Of a DNA stretch of 6,014 nt, positions 1 to 4,495 are shown in pieces. The number at the start of each line of letters is the position of its first letter. Position 1 is the first letter of the stretch. Both the position numbers and the translations under genes were made by a program. Location: assembly GCA_005885115.1 (NCBI GenBank), contig VAXX01000386.1:1-6014 (forward strand). The letters run 5' to 3'. The DNA is from Actinomycetota bacterium. Its GTDB lineage: Bacteria > Actinomycetota > Actinomycetes > Mycobacteriales > Micromonosporaceae. The notes under the pieces were generated by a model. It ran no database searches. It was not told the origin of the DNA and was given only the letters and a program-made list of their open reading frames with translations.

Positions 1-710
1 TACCGCCGGACGACGTCGAGCGCTTCGGCCTCGGTACCACAGAGGAAGTGCCCGACCCCCGACTGCTCGGTGTGCACGCGGGCGCCGCCCATCTCCTCCA
101 GCGTGGTCTTCTCCCCGGTGACCATCTCGACCATCCGGTCCGAGCCCAGGTACATGCTCGCGTTGCCCTCGACCATCGCGACCACGTCGCAGAACGCCGG
201 GATGTACGCGCCCCCGGCGGCGCTGGGCCCGAACAGCGCGCACACCTGGGGCACCGAGCCGCTGGCCCGTACCTGGTTCCAGAAGATGTGCCCGGCGCCG
301 CGCCGGCCGGGGAACAGGTCGACCTGGTCGGTGATCCGGGCGCCGGCCGAGTCGACCAGGTACACCATCGGGACGCCGCTGTCGTACGCCCGCTCGATGC
401 TCCGGATGATCTTCTCGACGGTACGGGCGCCCCACGATCCCGCCTTGACCGTGGAGTCGTTGGCCATCAGGCACACCGGCCGGCCGTCGATGCGCGCCGT
501 ACCGGTGATCACCCCGTCGGCGGGCAGCCCTTCGGCGAGCACGTTGGCGTACCGGCCGTCCTCGACGAACGTACCGTCATCGACCAGCAGGGCGATCCGC
601 TCCCGCGCGAACAGCTTGCCCCGGGTGGCGTTGGCGGCGTGGTACTTCTCCGCCCCGCCAGCCAGCACCCGCTTGCGCAGCTGGGCGAGCGACTCGTCGT
701 CGAGCGGCAC
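1..710 (-). CDS. accD1: Acyl-CoA carboxylase beta (carboxyltransferase) subunit, probably methylcrotonyl-CoA carboxylase; partial, C-terminus outside window
   Basis: This subunit moves the carboxyl group from carboxybiotin to an acyl-CoA, most likely 3-methylcrotonyl-CoA in leucine catabolism, in the cytoplasm. The first 236 codons are present and the rest lies beyond the left edge. Visible family motifs are KYHAANATRGKLFARERI (residues 22-39), LMANDSTVKAGSWGARTVEK (81-100), YLVDSAGARITDQVDLFPGR (117-136), the crotonase-fold oxyanion-type stretch FGPSAAGGAYIPAFCDVV (160-177) and EGNASMYLG (181-189). The GSWGARTVEK form resembles methylcrotonyl-type beta subunits more than propionyl-type ones. 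I chose the GTG at 710 because a GGAGG ribosome site lies at 720-716, five bases upstream, and homology begins at once with PLDDESLAQLRKRV. The gene is separated from the alpha subunit and lyase by two surface-protein genes and has its own operator-like palindrome upstream. The exact acyl-CoA substrate is inferred from the HMG-CoA lyase neighbour. Confidence 0.93.
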   Translation of the reverse strand, partial: MPLDDESLAQLRKRVLAGGAEKYHAANATRGKLFARERIALLVDDGTFVEDGRYANVLAEGLPADGVITGTARIDGRPVCLMANDSTVKAGSWGARTVEKIIRSIERAYDSGVPMVYLVDSAGARITDQVDLFPGRRGAGHIFWNQVRASGSVPQVCALFGPSAAGGAYIPAFCDVVAMVEGNASMYLGSDRMVEMVTGEKTTLEEMGGARVHTEQSGVGHFLCGTEAEALDVVRR

Positions 711-715
711 GGGAG

Positions 716-720
716 CCTCC
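716..720 (-). promoter_or_regulatory. Ribosome binding site of the carboxyltransferase gene
   Basis: On the minus strand the sequence GGAGG lies five bases before the GTG at 710. It is a strong Shine-Dalgarno match and settles the GTG as the start, since no ATG candidate in this frame lies nearby. Confidence 0.8.
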
Positions 721-737
721 CGGGATACGCGCGTACT

Positions 738-749
738 TAACGATCGTTA
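738..749. promoter_or_regulatory. Palindromic operator-like site (TAACGATCGTTA), probably for a TetR-family repressor
   Basis: TAACGATCGTTA is a perfect 12-bp palindrome and can be stretched to 16 bp (736-751) with one mismatched pair. It is AT-rich against very GC-rich surroundings. It lies 27 bases before the GTG of the carboxyltransferase gene and directly abuts a minus-strand TACCCT (754-749) that could serve as a -10 hexamer, so a bound protein would cover the transcription start. TetR-family dimers commonly bind symmetric sites of this kind. The TetR gene at the right end of the window is the natural candidate partner, but that pairing is inference. No convincing -35 was seen. Confidence 0.55.
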
Positions 750-780
750 GGGTAGCGCATCCGGGCCCGACGGGACACGA

Positions 781-815
781 CGGAGGCCAGTACCCCGGCT
801 GGGTACTGGCCTCCG
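781..815 (-). terminator. Strong hairpin terminator after the chaplin-like gene
   Basis: A perfect 15-bp stem (781-795 with 801-815) encloses a five-base loop. It begins 14 bases after the stop codon of the chaplin-like gene. No T-run follows, which is usual for actinobacterial terminators. The symmetric stem could act in either direction, but only a minus-strand gene ends into it. It insulates the chaplin-like transcript from the carboxyltransferase promoter region. Confidence 0.8.
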
Positions 816-829
816 CGCGGATGCTCAGA

Positions 830-2032
830 TCAGGCGCCAGCCTGCCCCAGCAGACCCAGGGCGTTGTTGCTGACGCTGATCGGGATGCTGATCAGGGCAC
901 CGAGCTGGTTGCCGCCCAGGATCCCGAAGTTGCTGCTGGTGCTGGTGCCACCGGAGACGCCGGCACGCAGGCCGGTCTGGTGCTGCCGGGTGAGCGCCGA
1001 CTCGTCGTTGGCGTGGGCGCTGCGCGCCGCCGCCGCGTGGTGCCGCCGGCCCAGGTGCAGGCCACGGTTGTGGTGGGCGTGCTTGGTGGCCGACATGGTC
1101 GCTAGCGAGGCGCCCGCCGCCGTACCGCCACTGGCACCCGCGCCGGTCCCGGTCGCGTAACCACCCGCGCCACCGCCGGTGGTGTACCCACCGCTGCCCG
1201 TACCGCCGCCGGTGGTGTACCCACCGCCGGTGCTGCCGCCGGTGCCGCTGCCGGTCCCGGTGCCGTACCCGCCGGTGCCCGTACCGGTGCCGTACCCGCC
1301 ACCGTTGCCGGAGCCCGAGCCGGTGCCGCCGCCGCAGGACGCGCTGGCGCCACCGAACAGGCCGATCGAGTTGCCGCAGATGTCGATCGGGATCGAAATG
1401 ACCGGAGCCACCTGGTTGCCGCTGCCGACCCCGAAGTTGTCGCTGGTCGACCCGGCGAGGCTGGGCGTGACCATGGCCGAGGCGCCACCGGTGTGCGAGG
1501 TCGCCTGGGCGGTGCCGAGCAGGCCGATCGAGTTGCCGGACACGTCGATCGGGATCGACAGCATCGGCGCGACCTGGTTGCCGCCGACGATGCCGAAGTT
1601 ACCCGAGGTGCTGCCACCGGCGGTGGCGTGCGGGGTGACCGAGGCGCTGGCGCCGGCCCCGCCGCTGGCCTGGGCGGTACCGCCCACGCCCACCGCGTTA
1701 CCGGTCAGCGAGACCGGCAGCAGGGCGGACAGACCCGCCTGGTTGCCGCCCAGGATGCCGAAGTTGTGCGTGGTGGTGCCGGCGCCGGCGGCCGAGGCGC
1801 TCGCCGAGGCGGTGGCGCCGCCGCTGCCGTGCGCCGAGGCGCCACCCAGCAGGGCGATGGCGTTGCCGGACACCGAGACCGGTGCGGCGACGTCCGCCTG
1901 GACCTGGTTGCCGCTGCCGATCCCGAAGTTGTCGGAGCTGCTGGCGGCCTGGGCGGCGGCCGCGCCGCCGACGAGCAGGAAGCCGGCGGACAGAATGCCG
2001 ACCTTCAGGGACTTACGAACCCACGTCTTCAT
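830..2032 (-). CDS. Secreted multi-repeat chaplin-like surface protein (five repeats, 400 aa)
   Basis: Chaplins are secreted amyloid-forming proteins that coat aerial hyphae and spores of actinomycetes. The start is the ATG at 2032, followed by a classic signal peptide: MKTWVRKSLK, a hydrophobic core at 11-28 and a likely cleavage after AQA or AQAA near residue 30. Five chaplin-type units follow at about residues 35-67, 90-122, 145-177, 199-233 and 368-400. Each has the pattern NFGI-x-x-GNQ, a hydrophobic stretch with P, then GN or NN and a Leu/Gly-rich end. Only the fourth carries the paired cysteines (C219, C233) typical of chaplins. Residues 234-300 are a Gly/Thr/Ser/Tyr linker and residues 317-352 are rich in His and Arg. 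There is no LPXTG sorting signal or C-terminal membrane helix, so covalent wall attachment is unlikely. A GAAAGG lies about 14 bases before the ATG, further than ideal. Upstream in-frame starts would place a poor, non-signal sequence before the signal peptide. Confidence 0.85.
   Translation of the reverse strand: MKTWVRKSLKVGILSAGFLLVGGAAAAQAASSSDNFGIGSGNQVQADVAAPVSVSGNAIALLGGASAHGSGGATASASASAAGAGTTTHNFGILGGNQAGLSALLPVSLTGNAVGVGGTAQASGGAGASASVTPHATAGGSTSGNFGIVGGNQVAPMLSIPIDVSGNSIGLLGTAQATSHTGGASAMVTPSLAGSTSDNFGVGSGNQVAPVISIPIDICGNSIGLFGGASASCGGGTGSGSGNGGGYGTGTGTGGYGTGTGSGTGGSTGGGYTTGGGTGSGGYTTGGGAGGYATGTGAGASGGTAAGASLATMSATKHAHHNRGLHLGRRHHAAAARSAHANDESALTRQHQTGLRAGVSGGTSTSSNFGILGGNQLGALISIPISVSNNALGLLGQAGA
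833..1930 (-). repeat. Five diverged chaplin-unit repeats within one gene
   Basis: The units are at 1930-1832, 1765-1667, 1600-1502, 1438-1334 and 931-833 on the minus strand. All share NFGI/V, GNQ, a central PV or PI and a late GN (NN in the last). Units 3 and 4 are closest to each other (VAP, then SIPID, then GNSIGL). Unit 5 is set apart by the low-complexity linker and the His/Arg-rich segment, and ends exactly at the stop codon. Confidence 0.8.
1133..1333 (-). repeat. Low-complexity Gly/Thr/Ser/Tyr linker-coding tract
   Basis: This stretch encodes residues 234-300 of the chaplin-like protein. It is built from short repeats such as GYGTGTGTGG, GGYTTGGGTG and GGYTTGGGAG. The DNA is a degenerate repeat of GGT/GGC, ACC and TAC codons and is a plausible site of length variation between strains. 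Confidence 0.7.
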
Positions 2033-2113
2033 GGTTTGGCTATTGGCCTTTCGAGAATGAACGAATGGGAGATGGAACGGGCGCGACGGCATGTCGGGAC
2101 GATGGCCCGACGC

Positions 2114-2129
2114 CGCCTGTCGACAGGCG
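2114..2129. promoter_or_regulatory. Perfect 16-bp palindrome upstream of the chaplin-like gene
   Basis: CGCCTGTCGACAGGCG reads the same on both strands. It is about 80 bases before the ATG at 2032, so it could be an operator for a dimeric regulator or, having no loop, a cruciform-prone site. A second inverted repeat lies just three bases closer to the gene. Confidence 0.45.
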
Positions 2130-2194
2130 CCCGCGCTGGTGTACGTACTGACTGGCTGTACTGGCAAAGACCGACCCGGTCGTCAGCTCCACGC

Positions 2195-2214
2195 GTCCGC
2201 GGATACCTGCGGAC
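2195..2214 (-). terminator. Short hairpin downstream of the unknown secreted gene (second of a pair)
   Basis: A six-bp stem, GTCCGC with GCGGAC, encloses an eight-base loop. It follows the hairpin at 2223-2245 in the direction of transcription. The pair may together act as a terminator, though each stem is short. Confidence 0.4.
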
Positions 2215-2222
2215 CGGGGCGG

Positions 2223-2245
2223 GGTCTCGACAGGAAAGCGAGACC
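2223..2245 (-). terminator. Hairpin terminator after the unknown secreted gene
   Basis: A seven-bp stem, GGTCTCG with CGAGACC, encloses a nine-base loop. It starts 12 bases after the TAG stop of the secreted gene. No T-run is present. The position suggests partial or full termination before the chaplin-like gene. Confidence 0.5.
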
Positions 2246-2257
2246 GGTGACCATGTG

Positions 2258-3043
2258 CTAGTCGGGTGCGAAGATCGGGGCCTCGGCCAGCAGTAGCCGG
2301 ACCGGGACCTCGGTCACGTCCAGTCCACGACCGGCCCGCAGGCCGCCCGTGACCGGGCTAGCGGCGGCGAACGCGCCGCCGTCGAGGTGGGATCCCGACG
2401 CCGTTGTCGAGACCCCCGTGTTGCCCGAGCCAGGGTACGCCGGGACCGGCGTACGGTCGGGCAGGACCGGCACCTGGCGGGTGCCGGTGTCGAAGGTCGA
2501 GCCGGTGGCCCGTACCGTCGGGCGCGCGGTCGCGGCAGGGTGCCGGACCGGCGTACGGGTGGCCACCTTCGCCTCGCTCCGCACCACCGGCGCGGAGGCG
2601 GCTTCCGGAGCCGCGGTACGGACGATCCGGACCCGGTGGCCGGTGGCCGGAGCCAGCGTGGAACGCAGGCCGTCGGTCACCGGAGCCAGCAGGCCGGCGA
2701 GCGTACCGGTGCCCGGGCGGGCCGCCCCGACCAGCGGCCGGGGCGGGTCGACCAGGATGGGTTCCGGCGGCTGCCGGGATGCCGCCAGGCTGGCGGCACG
2801 GGTTGTGTGCGGCCCGACCGGCTGGTTTTCCTGGCGCGGGGCAAGGACCGCACCGAGCAGATCAACTGCCGTACGGGTGACGGGCGCGGCCAGGCTGACC
2901 ACGCCCCGGTCCGTCCCCACGGTGGGGGTCTGCGCCGGCGCCGCGGCGTGTGCCGTCGCGCTGGACATCAGCCACGCCCCACCGGCGAAGCCGGCGACCA
3001 GGAGCGCACGGGTGGCCAGGCGCGTGAACCGAAGCTGCGCCAT
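2258..3043 (-). CDS. Secreted Ala/Pro/Thr/Val-rich protein of unknown function (261 aa)
   Basis: I do not recognise a family. The N-terminus is a clear Sec signal peptide: MAQLRFTRLATR, a hydrophobic core at 13-26 and a likely cleavage after AHA (residue 33). The mature part is rich in Ala, Pro, Thr, Val and Arg, contains no cysteine and has no membrane segment or sorting signal. Two similar amphipathic stretches are visible, LAAPVTRTAVDLLGAVLAP (51-69) and LAGLLAPVTDGLRSTLAP (115-132), and a third weaker PVTGGLRAG occurs near 230-238. The middle (140-210) looks disordered. The ATG at 3043 is preceded by GAAAGGCGGGG, a reasonable ribosome site. The gene begins 63 bases after the HMG-CoA lyase stop with no visible terminator between, so read-through from the catabolic operon is possible. 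Its neighbour is the chaplin-like gene on the same strand, so a shared role in the hyphal surface is a guess from context only. Confidence 0.75.
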   Translation of the reverse strand: MAQLRFTRLATRALLVAGFAGGAWLMSSATAHAAAPAQTPTVGTDRGVVSLAAPVTRTAVDLLGAVLAPRQENQPVGPHTTRAASLAASRQPPEPILVDPPRPLVGAARPGTGTLAGLLAPVTDGLRSTLAPATGHRVRIVRTAAPEAASAPVVRSEAKVATRTPVRHPAATARPTVRATGSTFDTGTRQVPVLPDRTPVPAYPGSGNTGVSTTASGSHLDGGAFAAASPVTGGLRAGRGLDVTEVPVRLLLAEAPIFAPD

Positions 3044-3106
3044 ATCCCCGCCTTTCGCCCCTTTTTGCCGACTTCCATCAGGAGCAACGAGCCGGCGGGC
3101 GTGCGG

Positions 3107-4495
3107 TTACCGGGAGATGGTGCGGGTACGCGGCCCCGCCCGGAGTACGCCGGAGGGCAGGGTACGGCCGACGATCCGCTCGGCGAGCTCGCCCGCCGCG
3201 ATCAGCCGGTCCAGGTCGATCCCGGTATCCAGGCCCAGGTCATGCAGCATGTGGACGACCTCCTCGGTCGCCACGTTGCCGGTCGCGCCGGGTGCGTACG
3301 GACAGCCGCCGAGCCCGCCGACGCTGGCGTCGAACTCCGTCACCCCCAGGTCCAGCGCGGTCAGGATGTTGGCCAGCCCGGTACCCCGGGTGTCGTGGAA
3401 GTGCAGCAGCAGGGGCCGGTCCCGGGGTACCGCGTCGAGCAGCTCCCGTACCCGCCGGGGCGTGGCCATGCCGGTGGTGTCCCCGTACGCGAGCCGGTCG
3501 GCGCCGTACGCCAGGACCCGCTCGGCGATCCCGGCGACCCGGGCCGGCGGGACGTCCCCTTCGTACGGGCAGCCGAAGCTGGTCGCCACGATCACCTCGA
3601 CCGTCGCGCCCGCCGCGTGTACCAACGGGATCAGCGCCTCGATCTCGGCCAGCGACTCTTCGGTGGACCGGTTGAGGTTGGCCCGGTTGTGCGGGTCGCT
3701 CGCCGAGACCACCACCTCCAGCTCGGCGAACCCCTTGTCCAGTGCCCGTTGCGCCCCCCGCAGGTTGGGGACGAGCGCGGAGTAGCGGACGCCTTCCACG
3801 CGGGTCGCCGAGTCCCACACCGCGTCGGCGTCGGCCATCTGCGGGATCGCCTTCGGGTGGACGAACGAGACCGCCTCGATCCGCCCGACCCCGGTCCCGG
3901 ACAGCGCGTCGAGCAGGTCGACCTTGGCCGCCGTCGGTACCGGCGCCTCGTTCTGCAGCCCGTCGACCTCGGCGAAGAACGGCAGGTTCTGCTTCGGGCC
4001 GGCGATCTGGAAGGCGGCCACGGCCGCCCTGGCCCGCTCGATCGCGGTGGCCCGGTCCGGCCCGGAGACGATCAGCTTGGCCATCAGTGAATCGTAGTTC
4101 GGGGTGACGGTCGTACCGGCGGCGTAGCCGGAGTCGACCCGGATACCCTCACCGGCCGGCTCGACCCAGGTGCTGATCGCGCCGGGTCCGGGCAGGAAGC
4201 GCTTCGGGTCCTCGGCGTTGATCCGCAGCTCGATGGCGTGCCCCTGGGGCGCCAGCGCGGCCGGGTCGAACGTCGGCGGCAACCCGGACGCGACGCGCAA
4301 CTGCTCCTCGACCAGGTCCACGCCGTACACCGACTCGGTGATCGGGTGCTCGACCTGCAGCCGGGTGTTCATCTCCAGGAAGAAGAACTCGCCGGTGGCC
4401 GGGTCCGCGTCGAGCAGCTGCACCTTGGCGGCCGTCGGTACCGGCGCCTCGTTCTGCAGGCCGTCGCGCGGCCCGACCTCCCGGATCGAGATCAC
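3107..4495 (-). CDS. mvaB: Hydroxymethylglutaryl-CoA lyase gene interrupted by an in-frame 147-residue copy of biotin carboxylase (462-aa chimera)
   Basis: HMG-CoA lyase splits HMG-CoA into acetyl-CoA and acetoacetate in leucine catabolism; the family is about 300 residues. Here residues 1-30 are lyase (ISIREVGPRDGLQNE), 31-177 are a copy of carboxylase residues 279-425, 178-197 repeat lyase codons 11-30, and the rest is normal lyase to residue 462. Removing the extra 167 codons gives 295 residues. Conserved lyase features after the insert are IEAVSFVHP (E207), HFHDT (H365, H367) and the GGLGGCPYA signature (C398) with N407. The catalytic Arg of GPRDG is present only in the first copy; the second copy reads EVDGLQNE and lacks GPR. 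The barrel's first strand is thus split from the rest, so activity is doubtful. The start is GTG at 4495, overlapping the carboxylase TGA as GTGA, which implies translational coupling. A genuine rearrangement or an assembly error are both possible. Confidence 0.9.
   Translation of the reverse strand: MISIREVGPRDGLQNEAPVPTAAKVQLLDADPATGEFFFLEMNTRLQVEHPITESVYGVDLVEEQLRVASGLPPTFDPAALAPQGHAIELRINAEDPKRFLPGPGAISTWVEPAGEGIRVDSGYAAGTTVTPNYDSLMAKLIVSGPDRATAIERARAAVAAFQIAGPKQNLPFFAEVDGLQNEAPVPTAAKVDLLDALSGTGVGRIEAVSFVHPKAIPQMADADAVWDSATRVEGVRYSALVPNLRGAQRALDKGFAELEVVVSASDPHNRANLNRSTEESLAEIEALIPLVHAAGATVEVIVATSFGCPYEGDVPPARVAGIAERVLAYGADRLAYGDTTGMATPRRVRELLDAVPRDRPLLLHFHDTRGTGLANILTALDLGVTEFDASVGGLGGCPYAPGATGNVATEEVVHMLHDLGLDTGIDLDRLIAAGELAERIVGRTLPSGVLRAGPRTRTISR
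3905..3964 (-). repeat. 60-bp lyase direct repeat, second copy
   Basis: This copy encodes chimera residues 178-197 (starting DGLQNEAPVPTAAKV) and leads into the intact body of the lyase. It matches 4406-4465 at 55 of 60 bases. It directly abuts the carboxylase-derived block. It has Asp where the first copy has Gln (KVDLLD against KVQLLD). Confidence 0.9.
3965..4405 (-). repeat. 441-bp biotin carboxylase block, copy inserted in the lyase gene
   Basis: This block is identical to 4558-4998 except for one base: C at 4029 against T at 4622, which changes Lys to Arg. It encodes carboxylase residues D279-V425 in the carboxylase reading frame, within the lyase frame. It contains FFLEMNTRLQVEHP and ELRINAEDP but not the ATP-grasp glycine loop. 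No inverted repeats or transposase flank it. Confidence 0.95.
4406..4465 (-). repeat. 60-bp lyase direct repeat, first copy
   Basis: This copy encodes lyase residues 11-30 in their native place after VISIREVGPR. It abuts the inserted carboxylase block on its downstream side. All five differences from 3905-3964 are C/G exchanges; three are silent and two fall in one codon (CAG against GAC). Confidence 0.9.

Larger units (their letters stand above)
2033..2257 (-). promoter_or_regulatory. Leader/promoter region of the chaplin-like gene, rich in inverted repeats
   Basis: This gap between the unknown secreted gene and the chaplin-like gene holds several symmetric elements. They are a hairpin of GTCGGG/CCCGAC (2093-2098 with 2106-2111), a perfect 16-bp palindrome CGCCTGTCGACAGGCG (2114-2129), and a direct repeat of GTACTG (2145-2150 and 2158-2163). 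I could not assign a confident -35/-10 pair. In Streptomyces, chaplin genes are under developmental control by the sigma factor BldN; whether that applies here cannot be read from this sequence. Confidence 0.45.

Noticed and set aside
48..750. Plus-strand open frames opposite the carboxyltransferase gene
   Set aside because: The minus strand gives clear carboxyltransferase homology with a good ribosome site; the plus-strand translations have no family features.
833..1930. CRISPR-like repeats
   Set aside because: The periodicity is from protein repeats; the DNA units are diverged and in coding frame, with no conserved short repeat and unique spacers.
1179..2060. Plus-strand frame with a striking Pro/Val/Tyr-rich repeat protein
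   Set aside because: It is the mirror of the Gly/Thr/Tyr linker and chaplin units on the minus strand. It has no signal peptide or ribosome site.
2033..2167. N-terminal extension of the chaplin-like gene to an upstream start at 2167
   Set aside because: The extension would put 45 residues of uncharacteristic sequence before a textbook signal peptide and would swallow the palindrome-rich leader. The ATG at 2032 is preferred.
3044..3106. Terminator or promoter between the lyase and the unknown secreted gene
   Set aside because: I found no stable hairpin and no convincing -10/-35 pair in this 63-base gap beyond the ribosome site.
3962..3967. GTCGAC exactly at the downstream junction, as if from cloning
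   Set aside because: GTCGAC is frequent in this GC-rich sequence and occurs at several other places in the window, so it is weak evidence of a construct.
2349..4090. Long open frames on the plus strand, including ones of 478 and 567 codons
   Set aside because: They lie opposite the lyase and secreted-protein genes, have Arg/Gly/Pro-heavy low-complexity translations and no recognisable domains. They are the usual antisense frames of very GC-rich coding DNA.
3905..4465. Insertion sequence with target-site duplication in the lyase gene
   Set aside because: The inserted block is plain carboxylase coding sequence with no transposase or terminal inverted repeats. The 60-bp flanks are too long and too diverged for a target duplication.
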